A DNA stretch of 64,000 nucleotides from Saccharomonospora azurea NA-128 (GTDB lineage Bacteria; Actinomycetota; Actinomycetes; Mycobacteriales; Pseudonocardiaceae), in contig NZ_CM001466.1 in the NCBI RefSeq assembly GCF_000231055.2, positions 3,408,368-3,472,367 of the forward strand, given 5' to 3'. Below the pieces are notes generated by a model. That model saw only the letters and a list, made by a program, of their open reading frames with translations, was not told the DNA's origin and did not search any database. Position numbers and translations under genes: made by a program. Shown here piece by piece: positions 45,629-54,033 of this stretch (position 1 is the stretch's first letter; each line of letters starts with the position of its first letter).

Positions 45629-46762
45629 GTGCGGGATCTGGTCGAGATCGGCATGGGCCGGACAGCCCGGCGGTCGTACGGCTTCGACGACATCGAGATC
45701 GTGCCGTCGCGGCGCACGCGGTCGTCGAAGGTCGTCTCCACCGCCTGGCAGATCGACGCGTACCGATTCGACCTGCCGCTGGTGACCCACCCCACCGACG
45801 CCGTGGTCTCGCCGGAGACGGCGGTGTCGATCGGCAAGCTCGGTGGGCTGGCCGTGCTCAACGCCGAGGGTGTGTGGGCGCGGCACGCCGACGCGGACAA
45901 GGCCCTCGCGCGGGTCGTGGACGCCGCTCGCCGGGGTGCCGACTGGGGCGAGCTGGGTGCGCTGCTGCAGGAGTTGCACTCGGCGCCGATCCAGAACGGG
46001 CTGCTCACCGAGGCGATCCGCACGGTGCGCGACTCCGGTGTGACGGTGGCGGCCCGGGTCAGCCCCCAGCACGCCGCCGAGCTGACTCCGGTGTTGCTGA
46101 GCGCGGGGGTCGAGATCCTGGTCGTGCAGGGCACGATCGTGTCGGCCGAGCACGTGGCACGCGACGGCGACCCGCTGAACCTCAAGGAGTTCATCTCCAA
46201 CCTGGACGTGCCGGTGATCGCGGGCGGTGTCAGCGACTACCGCACGGCCATGCACCTGATGCGCACGGGCGCGGCGGGTGTGATCGTCGGACACGGTCAC
46301 ACGCCCGGCGTGACCAGCACGGACAAGGTGCTCGGCATCGGCGTGCCGATGGCGACCGCGGTGATCGACGCGGCGGCGGCGCGCCGGGACTACCTCGACG
46401 AGACCGGGGGCCGGTACGTGCACGTGCTGGCCGACGGCGGGGTGACCTGCAGTGGTGACATCGCGAAGGCCGTGGCCTGTGGGGCCGACGCCGTGATGCT
46501 CGGTGCGCCGCTCGCGGCCACTACGGAGTCGCCGGGCAAGGGGCTGTACTGGACGGCGGCGGCCGCGCACCCGTCGTTGCCGCGGTCCCGGGTGGCCGAG
46601 GGGCCGAGCCGCGACGTGGATCTGGAGACGCTGCTGCACGGGCCGTCGTCGGATCCGGAGGGTGTGGTGAACCTGTTCGGTGCGCTGCGCCGTGCGCTGG
46701 CGAAGACGGGTTACTCCGACCTGAAGGAGTTCCAGAAGGTCGGGCTCGCGGTTCGCGCCTGA
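45629..46762 (+). CDS. guaB3: GuaB3, IMPDH/GMP reductase family protein
   Basis: 377 residues, no CBS domains. The barrel is clear (YGFDDIEIVPSRRTR, VIAGGVSDYRTAMHLMRTGA, LADGGVTCSGDIAKAVACGA, DAVMLGAPLAATTESPGKG). The catalytic loop reads GHTPGVTSTDKVLGIGVP, where IMPDH has [17 protein letters not shown]; the Cys is not at the aligned place. So it is unlikely to be an IMPDH. GuaB3 of cyanobacteria has been reported to act as GMP reductase; whether that holds here is open. GTG 45629 follows AGAAGGGA. Confidence 0.88.
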   Translation: MRDLVEIGMGRTARRSYGFDDIEIVPSRRTRSSKVVSTAWQIDAYRFDLPLVTHPTDAVVSPETAVSIGKLGGLAVLNAEGVWARHADADKALARVVDAARRGADWGELGALLQELHSAPIQNGLLTEAIRTVRDSGVTVAARVSPQHAAELTPVLLSAGVEILVVQGTIVSAEHVARDGDPLNLKEFISNLDVPVIAGGVSDYRTAMHLMRTGAAGVIVGHGHTPGVTSTDKVLGIGVPMATAVIDAAAARRDYLDETGGRYVHVLADGGVTCSGDIAKAVACGADAVMLGAPLAATTESPGKGLYWTAAAAHPSLPRSRVAEGPSRDVDLETLLHGPSSDPEGVVNLFGALRRALAKTGYSDLKEFQKVGLAVRA

Positions 46763-46828
46763 GCCGATCCCAACTCGCGAGTAACTTACCTCTGGTCAGA
46801 ACAGGGGTGCCCGGTCTACGCTCTGCCT

Positions 46829-48553
46829 GTGACTGGGCGTAACACTCACGGTGTGGACCGCGACGTGGACTACGACGTCGTGGTCGTCGGGTCTGGTTTC
46901 GGCGGCAGCGTGGCCGCACTCAGGTTGACGGAGAAGGGCTACCGCGTCGCGGTGGTGGAGGCCGGTCGCCGGTTCGCCGACGACGAGTTCGCCTCGACGT
47001 CGTGGGATCTCCGCCGTTACCTGTGGGCGCCGAGCGTCGGCTGCTTCGGGATCCAGCGGGTGCACCTGCTCAAGGACGTGATGGTGCTGGCGGGCGCGGG
47101 CGTCGGAGGCGGCTCGCTCGTCTACGCCAACACGCTGTACCGGCCGTTGCGGCCGTTCTACACCGACCGGCAGTGGGCCCACATCACCGACTGGGAGTCG
47201 GAACTCGCGCCGCACTACGACCAGGCCGGCCGGATGCTCGGCGTGGTCACCAACCCCACGGTGACCCCGTCGGACGAGGTCATGAAGAAGGTCGCCGCCG
47301 ACATGGGGGTGGCCGACACCTACCGGCCCACACCGGTGGGCGTGTACTTCGGTACACCGGGCGAGCGGGTGTCCGATCCCTACTTCGGGGGCGTGGGCCC
47401 CGACCGGGTCGGCTGCACCGAGTGCGGTGCGTGCATGACGGGATGCCGGGTCGGTGCCAAGAACACGCTCGTGAAGAACTACCTCTACCTGGCCGAACAG
47501 GGTGGGGCGAAGGTGATCCCGCTGACCACGGTGACGGCCGTGCGTCCGCGCGGCGACGGCACGTACGAGGTGGACCTCCGCAAGACGGGGACGGTGTCGC
47601 GCCGGTTCCGGCACACGCTGACCGCGGCCCACGTGGTCTTCGCCGCGGGAACCTGGGGCACCCAGCGTCTGCTGCACGACATGCGTGACAAGGGTGTGCT
47701 GCCGCGCCTGTCCTCGCGACTGGGTGAGCTGACGCGCACCAACTCCGAGGCCATCGTCGGCGCCGGTCGGACCAGCGTCGACCCGGACCGCGACTTCAGC
47801 CGCGGCGTGGCCATCACGTCGTCGTTCCATCCCGACCCGAACACCCACATCGAGCCCGTGCGCTACGGCAAGGGCAGCAACGCCATGAGCCTCCTGCAGA
47901 CCGTCGCCACCGACGGCGCGTCGGAGGTGTCTCGGTGGAGGCAGGTGCTGCGCTTCGTCCGCAAGCACCCGCTGCAGACGCTCAAGCTGTTGAACGGGTA
48001 CCGCTGGAGCGAGCGAACGGTGATCCTGCTGGTGATGCAGAGTCTCGACAACTCGATCACCACCTACACGAAGAAGGGCTGGTTCGGCCGTCGCAGGTAC
48101 ACGTCGCGGCAGGGGCACGGCGCGCCGAACCCGACGTTCATCCCGGCGGGTCACGAGGCGAACCAGCGGACGGCCGAGCACATCGGCGGCATCGCGGGCG
48201 GCACGTGGGGCGAGGTGTTCGACATCCCGCTCACCGCGCACTTCATCGGCGGTGCGCCGATCGGCACGGACCCCGACAGCGGGGTGATCGACCCGTATCA
48301 CCGGGTGTTCCACTACCCGAACCTGCACGTCGTCGACGGCACCGCGATCACGGCCAACCTGGGCGTGAACCCGTCGCTGACCATCGCCGCGCAGGCGGAA
48401 CGCGCGTTCTCGTTGTGGCCCAACAAGGGTGAGGCCGACATGCGGCCGAAGCAGGGGGAGCCGTACCGGCGTCTCGACCCGGTGCCGCCGAAGGCGCCCG
48501 CCGTGCCGGCGCACGCCCCGGCCGCGTTGCGTTCGGCACGCGTGCGCGACTAG
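46829..48553 (+). CDS. choD: GMC-family oxidoreductase, cholesterol oxidase-like (ChoD type)
   Basis: 574 residues. An FAD-binding GxGxxG (VVVVGSGFGGSVAALRL, residues 17-33) is followed by the GMC motif AGAGVGGGSLVYAN. A Cys-rich stretch GCTECGACMTGCRVGAKNT comes next, then HFIGGAPIGTDPDSGV and the C-terminal LGVNPSLTIAAQAER. It matches the guaB3-linked Rv3409c-type protein, whose true substrate is debated despite the name. No signal peptide. GTG 46829 has only a weak ribosome site, and TACGCT lies 6 bp upstream, so a leaderless message is possible. Its stop shares CTAG with the next gene. Confidence 0.85.
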   Translation: MTGRNTHGVDRDVDYDVVVVGSGFGGSVAALRLTEKGYRVAVVEAGRRFADDEFASTSWDLRRYLWAPSVGCFGIQRVHLLKDVMVLAGAGVGGGSLVYANTLYRPLRPFYTDRQWAHITDWESELAPHYDQAGRMLGVVTNPTVTPSDEVMKKVAADMGVADTYRPTPVGVYFGTPGERVSDPYFGGVGPDRVGCTECGACMTGCRVGAKNTLVKNYLYLAEQGGAKVIPLTTVTAVRPRGDGTYEVDLRKTGTVSRRFRHTLTAAHVVFAAGTWGTQRLLHDMRDKGVLPRLSSRLGELTRTNSEAIVGAGRTSVDPDRDFSRGVAITSSFHPDPNTHIEPVRYGKGSNAMSLLQTVATDGASEVSRWRQVLRFVRKHPLQTLKLLNGYRWSERTVILLVMQSLDNSITTYTKKGWFGRRRYTSRQGHGAPNPTFIPAGHEANQRTAEHIGGIAGGTWGEVFDIPLTAHFIGGAPIGTDPDSGVIDPYHRVFHYPNLHVVDGTAITANLGVNPSLTIAAQAERAFSLWPNKGEADMRPKQGEPYRRLDPVPPKAPAVPAHAPAALRSARVRD

Positions 48554-49914
48554 GGGCGCCCGCCCACGGCCAGCACCGTGACGACCTCGCGGCGGAGCGC
48601 GCGGGCGGCGTCGCGGACGTCGCCGGGACGTCGCCGGGGAACGTCGCCGACGACGACTTGGCCGGCCGTCGTCCGTTCCGCCGCGTGCTGTGCGAGGTCG
48701 AGGTCGCGCGTGAACACGCCGACGGCTCGTGGTGCGGGTCCGGGCGGGCACAGTCCCGCCGCCAGGGCGGTGTCGAGCGTGTCCGCCACCGACACCGTGA
48801 CGACGGGCCCCAGGGCGACGCGCTCCGGTAGCGCCTCGACGGGCAGGCCCGTGACCAGGGTGGGGTGCACGACGGTGCCCGTCCGTTCACCCCCGAGCGG
48901 GACGTCGGCGCCTCGCGATCGCGCCTCGGTGACCCAGGCCAGGGTGCGGCGGGCGGCGTCCTCGTCGGGCAACGCCCCGACCGCGACCGCGGCGTCGTAG
49001 GGATCGCCGACACGGTGTGCGGACAGCGCGGCGGTGAGGGCCTCCACGAAGCGTTCCGCGCTCGTCGCGTGCACCACGACGTCGCGCACAGGCAGGTGTG
49101 ATCGGCCCTCCCAGTCGACGACGGAGGCCGCGACGGCCGCGGCCGCGTCGGACACGTCGGGCCAGTCGGGCAGCACGGTGACCCGCGAGCGCCCGGCGGG
49201 TGTGGTGATCGGGCACAGGCGGGGATCGCCGACGAGCAGGTCGGGTGCGCGGGCGGGCAGCACCGAGAACACACCGGCGGGCAAGGCCGTCGTGGCGAGG
49301 ACGTCGGCGAGGGTCTCGGCGAGCGCGAGGGTCGACAGCGCGGCGCGGGGTGTGGGCACCACCACCACGGGCGTACCCACGGCGAGAGCCGCGCCGACCG
49401 CGACGGACGTGCTCGCCAGCGCACGATGCGGCGAGACGAGGCCGAGCGCGACTCCGCGCGGGACCTGCCGGGTGACCCGCACCGCAGGTCGGTCGGGGTG
49501 TCCCGGGGCGTCCGGGCCGTCCAGGTGGGCGCGGGACGACGTTTCGCCCGCGAAACGCGCCGCGTGCCGCAACGTCGCGACCGCGAGCCGCACCTCGGTG
49601 GCGGCGAGAGTCAGGGGCGCGGCGGCCTCGGCGGTGAGGAGCTCGGCGAACTCGTCGGCGCGGGACTCCACGGCCCGAGCGAGCCGGTCGAGCACGGCAG
49701 CGCGGGCGTGCGCGGGGACCGACCGCGTTTCGCCCGCGAAACGCGCGGCACCCGCCACGGCGCGTTCCACCTGCGCTGCGCTGGGGAGGGAGACGGTGGC
49801 GACCTCGGTGCCGTCGTAGGCGTGGCGGACGGGAGCGGTCTCCTCGCCGGGCTCCGGTCGTCCGCCGATCCACGCAGCCCGGGGGCGCGGTGTGACCGCC
49901 TCCATCGGCTCCAT
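48550..49914 (-). CDS. Degenerate aldehyde dehydrogenase-family protein lacking catalytic residues
   Basis: 454 residues with an ALDH-like fold: [60 protein letters not shown]. The FTGS nucleotide loop and ELGG catalytic Glu segment are missing by deletion ([19 protein letters not shown]). The FxNxGQxC Cys motif reads [13 protein letters not shown]. It cannot be a normal dehydrogenase. The gene is intact and GC3-rich, so it is probably a functional pseudoenzyme rather than a decayed gene. Two palindromic repeats are in frame (FAGETR, FAGETS). The start is uncertain (ATG 49914 or GTG 49935). Confidence 0.8.
   Translation of the reverse strand: MEPMEAVTPRPRAAWIGGRPEPGEETAPVRHAYDGTEVATVSLPSAAQVERAVAGAARFAGETRSVPAHARAAVLDRLARAVESRADEFAELLTAEAAAPLTLAATEVRLAVATLRHAARFAGETSSRAHLDGPDAPGHPDRPAVRVTRQVPRGVALGLVSPHRALASTSVAVGAALAVGTPVVVVPTPRAALSTLALAETLADVLATTALPAGVFSVLPARAPDLLVGDPRLCPITTPAGRSRVTVLPDWPDVSDAAAAVAASVVDWEGRSHLPVRDVVVHATSAERFVEALTAALSAHRVGDPYDAAVAVGALPDEDAARRTLAWVTEARSRGADVPLGGERTGTVVHPTLVTGLPVEALPERVALGPVVTVSVADTLDTALAAGLCPPGPAPRAVGVFTRDLDLAQHAAERTTAGQVVVGDVPRRRPGDVRDAARALRREVVTVLAVGGRP
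49539..49560 (-). repeat. In-frame palindromic repeat in the ALDH-like gene (second copy in the protein)
   Basis: ACGTTTCGCCCGCGAAACGC on the plus strand is read on the minus strand as ARFAGETSS (about residues 118-126). Confidence 0.85.
49721..49745 (-). repeat. In-frame palindromic repeat in the ALDH-like gene (first copy in the protein)
   Basis: GACCGCGTTTCGCCCGCGAA and the following ACGCG are read on the minus strand as ARFAGETRS (about residues 57-65). The two copies encode almost the same peptide. Confidence 0.9.
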
Positions 49915-50017
49915 GCGCGTGACCGTAACCGCCACCTGGGGGAATCGCTCGTCGGTCCGCCTGCGACGATGGAGGCAGACTTTTCGTCTCGAAGGCCGAC
50001 TGGTGAGGAGTTCGACA

Positions 50018-51562
50018 GTGTCAGATGGCCCCGTGCTCGTGGTGGACTACGGCGCGCAGTACGCGCAGCTCATCGCCCGGCGGGTCCGCGAAGCGCAGGT
50101 GTACTCGGAGGTCGTGCCCCACACGACTCCGGTCGACGAGATCCTCGAACGCAACCCGTCGGCCATCATCCTGTCGGGTGGCCCCGCGAGCGTGTACGCC
50201 GAGGACGCGCCCGGCGTCGACCCGGCGCTGTTCGACGCGGGGGTTCCCGTGTTCGGCATCTGCTACGGCTTCCAGGCGATGGCCAAGGCGTTGGGCGGCA
50301 CGGTCGAGCACACGGGCACCCGGGAGTTCGGGCGCACGGAACTGGGTGTCTCCGGTGGATCCCTGCACGAGGACCTCCCGGCCCGGCACCCGGTGTGGAT
50401 GAGCCACGGCGACTGCGTCACGAAGGCTCCCGAGGGCTTCGCCGTCACGGCGGGCAGCGAGGGCGCCCCGGTGGCGGGCTTCGAGGACACCGAGCGCAAG
50501 CTCGCCGGGGTCCAGTACCACCCCGAGGTGGCGCACTCGCCGCACGGCCAGGAGGTCCTGCGGCGGTTCCTGCACGACATCGCCGGTGTCCGGCCGAGGT
50601 GGACCACGGCGTCGATCGTGGACGACCAGATCGAGCGGATCCGGGCCCAGGTGGGCGACGGTCACGCGATCTGCGGGCTGTCCGGTGGAGTGGACTCCGC
50701 GGTGGCCGCGGCGCTGGTGCAGCGCGCGATCGGTGACCGGCTCACGTGTGTCTTCGTGGACCACGGACTCCTGCGCGCGGGAGAGCGGGCGCAGGTGGAG
50801 CGCGACTTCGTGGCGGCCACGGGTGTCAAGCTCGTCACGGTGGACGCGGCCGACCGCTTCCTCACGGCGCTGGACGGCGTCACCGATCCCGAGCAGAAGC
50901 GCAAGATCATCGGCCGGGAGTTCATCCGCGTCTTCGAGCAGGCGGCGCGCGAGGTGAACGCGAAGGGCGACGTCGAGTTCCTCGTCCAGGGCACGCTGTA
51001 CCCGGACGTCGTGGAGTCCGGCGGCGGGGCCGGCACCTCCAACATCAAGAGCCACCACAACGTGGGCGGCCTGCCCGACGACCTGCAGTTCACGCTCGTG
51101 GAGCCGTTGCGGCTGCTGTTCAAGGACGAGGTGCGCAGGGTCGGGCTCGAACTGGGCCTTCCCGAGACGATCGTGCACCGGCAGCCGTTCCCGGGCCCGG
51201 GCCTCGCCATCCGCATCATCGGCGCCGTGACCTCCGACCGGCTGGAGACGCTGCGGGCGGCGGACGCGATCGCGCGGGAGGAGCTCACGGCGGCCGGACT
51301 CGACTCCGACATCTGGCAGTGCCCCGTGGTGCTGCTCGCCGACGTGCGCAGTGTCGGGGTGCAGGGAGACGGACGCACGTACGGCCATCCTGTGGTGTTG
51401 CGCCCGGTTTCCAGTGAAGACGCCATGACCGCCGACTGGGCTCGGCTACCCTACGACGTGCTCGAGCGAATCTCCACCCGGATCACCAACGAGGTGGCCG
51501 AGGTGAACCGCGTGGTGCTGGACGTCACCAGCAAGCCGCCGGGGACGATCGAGTGGGAGTGA
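50018..51562 (+). CDS. guaA: GMP synthase (glutamine-hydrolysing)
   Basis: Converts XMP to GMP, completing the pathway started by guaB. 514 residues: N-terminal glutaminase ([18 protein letters not shown], catalytic Cys82 in [20 protein letters not shown]) and ATP pyrophosphatase ([11 protein letters not shown], about 221-231). The dimerisation domain ends in [11 protein letters not shown] 50018 has GAGGAG 7 bp upstream; the longer open frame overlaps the divergent ALDH-like gene and is rejected. Confidence 0.98.
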   Translation: MSDGPVLVVDYGAQYAQLIARRVREAQVYSEVVPHTTPVDEILERNPSAIILSGGPASVYAEDAPGVDPALFDAGVPVFGICYGFQAMAKALGGTVEHTGTREFGRTELGVSGGSLHEDLPARHPVWMSHGDCVTKAPEGFAVTAGSEGAPVAGFEDTERKLAGVQYHPEVAHSPHGQEVLRRFLHDIAGVRPRWTTASIVDDQIERIRAQVGDGHAICGLSGGVDSAVAAALVQRAIGDRLTCVFVDHGLLRAGERAQVERDFVAATGVKLVTVDAADRFLTALDGVTDPEQKRKIIGREFIRVFEQAAREVNAKGDVEFLVQGTLYPDVVESGGGAGTSNIKSHHNVGGLPDDLQFTLVEPLRLLFKDEVRRVGLELGLPETIVHRQPFPGPGLAIRIIGAVTSDRLETLRAADAIAREELTAAGLDSDIWQCPVVLLADVRSVGVQGDGRTYGHPVVLRPVSSEDAMTADWARLPYDVLERISTRITNEVAEVNRVVLDVTSKPPGTIEWE

Positions 51563-51590
51563 CCGACACGGATCCCGGGGGTGGATAGCA

Positions 51591-52373
51591 GTGTGGATCG
51601 TGGGCGTGGTGCTGCTGGTCGTCGCTGTCGGCGCGTTCTTCTACATGAAGCACACACGCGACGAACTGCACGCCATGATCGGTACCGAGACGCTGTCGAT
51701 TCCTGAGCTGGAGCGCTACCGGGGCGCCTCCGACGAGGTCGGTGGCACCGGGGCGTTCCGCAAGACGGCCGAGGTCGTGGGAGCGGCGCACCCGCGGCCC
51801 GAGGGCACGCTGACAGCGGAGCTGTCCAAGACGGAGTGCGTCTGGTACCGCTACCGCATCGACCGGCACTACGAAGTGATCGAGTACCGGGACGGCAAGC
51901 GGCACCGGCGCAAGCGCACCGAACGCGTTGCCGAGCACACCTCGCACGAGGGTTACGCCGTGATCGACAACGAGGGCCGCACGATCGGCGTCGACCCGAA
52001 CGGCACCAAGCCCGACGGTGTCGAGCAGACGGTGTCCCGGTTCGAGCCGCACCGCGACGGCGGGGGCGGGGTCGACCTGTTCGGCATCCGGTTGCCCGCG
52101 TTGTTCGGCCGTAGTGACAGCACCATCGGCTACGACTACAAGGAATGGGTCATCCGTCCTGGTCAGCGGCTGTACATCCTGGGTGAGGTCCACGACCGGA
52201 TCGGCCCGCTCGTGATCGGCAAGCCGAGCGAGAAGGGGCACTTCATCATCTCCACGCGCACCGAGGAGGAGTTGCGCGCGAGCCGCGTGCAGCGGCACAA
52301 GCTCCTCGCGGCGGGCACGGTCGCCAGCTGTGTCGTGGGGCTCGGCCTGCTCGTGGGCGGCCTGTTCACCTGA
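51591..52373 (+). CDS. GIDE-domain (E3 ligase-like) membrane protein
   Basis: 260 residues with a membrane helix at each end (WIVGVVLLVVAVGAFFYM and LLAAGTVASCVVGLGLLVGG). The soluble middle (ECVWYRYRIDRHYEVIEY, GYAVIDNEG, YKEWVIRPGQRLYILGEVHD, FIISTRTEEEL) resembles the GIDE domain of mitochondrial MUL1-type proteins, without a RING finger. So no ubiquitin ligase activity is implied. Function in bacteria unknown. It lies 28 bp after guaA and may be co-transcribed. Confidence 0.8.
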   Translation: MWIVGVVLLVVAVGAFFYMKHTRDELHAMIGTETLSIPELERYRGASDEVGGTGAFRKTAEVVGAAHPRPEGTLTAELSKTECVWYRYRIDRHYEVIEYRDGKRHRRKRTERVAEHTSHEGYAVIDNEGRTIGVDPNGTKPDGVEQTVSRFEPHRDGGGGVDLFGIRLPALFGRSDSTIGYDYKEWVIRPGQRLYILGEVHDRIGPLVIGKPSEKGHFIISTRTEEELRASRVQRHKLLAAGTVASCVVGLGLLVGGLFT

Positions 52374-52419
52374 CTCGCGACGACGACCCTCGCCGCGCTC
52401 GACCGGCCCCGCGCCGGGG

Positions 52420-52638
52420 TCAGCGCCCGGACTTGCGGGGCCGCATCGACGCCACCAGCATCAGCACACCCACGAGTGCGGCTCCGCCACCCAGCGCCCA
52501 GCGCAGGTCCACGTGCGGGAACCAGGTGTTCGCGTCGGACAGGACGTACGCCGAGACCAGCAGGGTGGCGATCCCCGCCAGCAGGGTGACCAGGTCGGTT
52601 GTGCGCGACGCGCCCTTGCGCTCGTCGGAGTCAGCCAC
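52420..52638 (-). CDS. Small two-helix membrane protein
   Basis: 72 residues, GTG start. Two hydrophobic helices (LVTLLAGIATLLVSAYVL and WALGGGAALVGVLMLVA) are joined by DANTWFPHVDLR, and the tail is basic. It overlaps the 3' end of the PspC-domain gene by 8 bp, so it is co-transcribed with it and may be an accessory subunit. No family recognised. Confidence 0.7.
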   Translation of the reverse strand: MADSDERKGASRTTDLVTLLAGIATLLVSAYVLSDANTWFPHVDLRWALGGGAALVGVLMLVASMRPRKSGR

Positions 52639-53893
52639 GGAGCACCTCCACGGGTCCGGCCCCGGCCTTGGCGGTCAGGGAGATCTTCGGTCCACCTTCC
52701 CCGTCGAGGCCGTAGTCGTGGCCTCGCAGGTTCGGTGTGTTGACGCCGTTGTGTGCCTGACCGAGGCACTCCATGGTGCCGACGCCGGTCTCGCACGAGT
52801 ACCAGACGTCCGCGTCCGGCGGAACCAGCACCGTGACCGGGCCCGCGCCGCTGCGCACGGTCGTGCGGACCTGGTCGTCGCCCGAGAGCGCGGTCAGATC
52901 GAGGCGGATGCTGCCCGCCGTCCGCTCGTAGGTCGGCAGCACCTGGTCGGCCGAGGTGGGCGTGGCGACGAGGTCCCCGAACCCGCCACGGAAGTGCTCG
53001 CTGGGCACCGCGCCGAACACGAGTCCGGCCAGCGCCAGCGGCAACGCCAGCCACACGAGCCCCCGTCCACCCCCGAGGAACGATCCGACCACCATGCCGA
53101 GGCCGAGCACCGCGAGCATCAGCCCCACCACGTGCGCCGGGGTGAACCACGGCACGCCCTCCGCCGCCAGCGCCGCACCCACCCCGCCGACGGCCAGTGC
53201 CACGCCCACGACCGCGAACCCGATCCGGGACTTCCGGCGGGGTGGTGCGGGTGGCTCGGGCCGAGTCGTCGGGGCGGGTGCGTCCGCCTCCGGCAGCCGC
53301 CAACCGAGAGGATCCGCCCCCAGCGCATCCCAGGTCGACGGTGCCTGTGCCACGGGCGCTCCCCACGCGCCCGTGCCGCCCCCGGTCATCGTCGCCGTCG
53401 TGGTGTTCGACCCCGATCGAACACCCGTGGGCACCGGCCGGCGGTGTTGCCCCCTGCTGCGGTGCAGCAGGTACAGGCCTGTCACGACGAGTGCCAGGCC
53501 CACGAAGGTGCCTCCGTCGATCCAGCTGTGGTCGGAGAAGCTCCACAGCGACAGGGGAAGGAGCACCAGGCACAGGGCCAGTGCGGCGGGCTTCGACATC
53601 GAGCTGCGCCCCCTCCCCAGGAGGCTCTCGATCGCCGACGCCTCGTCGTCCCCGTCAGCGAAGATCAGCATCCCCACGAGGTACAGCGCGACACCGATGC
53701 CGCCGAACACGGTCAACACGACGAACGCGACACGCACGACAGCCGGATCGATGCCGTAGCGGTTCCCGACCCCGGCCGCCACCCCGGCCACTTTGCGACC
53801 ATGGCGGGGGCGTCGAGGCCGCGAGACCCAGAAGTCCTTCACCGTGTCCTCGAAGCCCTGGAGGTGCTTCGGGGAACCCGTCGTGGTGTTCAT
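52631..53893 (-). CDS. PspC-domain multi-pass membrane protein
   Basis: 420 residues. An N-terminal PspC domain (HGRKVAGVAAGVGNRYGIDP, VVRVAFVVLTVFGGIGVALY) is followed by about six hydrophobic helices and a linker. A C-terminal beta-rich domain (SIRLDLTALSGDDQVRTTVR, GPVTVLVPPDADVWYSCE) resembles the LiaF/ToastRack type. Such proteins sense envelope stress. It is divergent from a PspC-linked kinase, 140 bp apart. The start is uncertain (ATG 53893 or 53905). The two cysteines in SCETGVGTMEC may pair. Confidence 0.85.
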   Translation of the reverse strand: MNTTTGSPKHLQGFEDTVKDFWVSRPRRPRHGRKVAGVAAGVGNRYGIDPAVVRVAFVVLTVFGGIGVALYLVGMLIFADGDDEASAIESLLGRGRSSMSKPAALALCLVLLPLSLWSFSDHSWIDGGTFVGLALVVTGLYLLHRSRGQHRRPVPTGVRSGSNTTTATMTGGGTGAWGAPVAQAPSTWDALGADPLGWRLPEADAPAPTTRPEPPAPPRRKSRIGFAVVGVALAVGGVGAALAAEGVPWFTPAHVVGLMLAVLGLGMVVGSFLGGGRGLVWLALPLALAGLVFGAVPSEHFRGGFGDLVATPTSADQVLPTYERTAGSIRLDLTALSGDDQVRTTVRSGAGPVTVLVPPDADVWYSCETGVGTMECLGQAHNGVNTPNLRGHDYGLDGEGGPKISLTAKAGAGPVEVLRG

Positions 53894-54033
53894 GCCGATC
53901 AGCATGCGGGACACGGCGGGCCCGGCACATCGGGGAGGAACCCTGAACCTACCCGGCGGTGGTCCCCGGTGTCCGGGGCATCTCAGGGGTTTCCCCGATG
54001 AGCGGCGCGGGTGGTGCGTGTGACGATGAGTGT

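Noticed and set aside
46786-46822. A promoter or KstR-type site before choD
   Set aside because: The -35 candidates have poor spacing to TACGCT, and no KstR inverted repeat is visible.
48550-49914. Calling the ALDH-like gene a pseudogene
   Set aside because: The frame is complete, GC3 is high, and the losses are clean deletions or substitutions rather than frameshifts; a retained pseudoenzyme fits better.
49892-50017. Longer guaA from 49892
   Set aside because: It would overlap the divergent ALDH-like gene start and lacks family similarity. GTG 50018 has a good ribosome site.
51591-52373. A true ubiquitin ligase
   Set aside because: Only the GIDE-like domain is seen; no RING finger is present.
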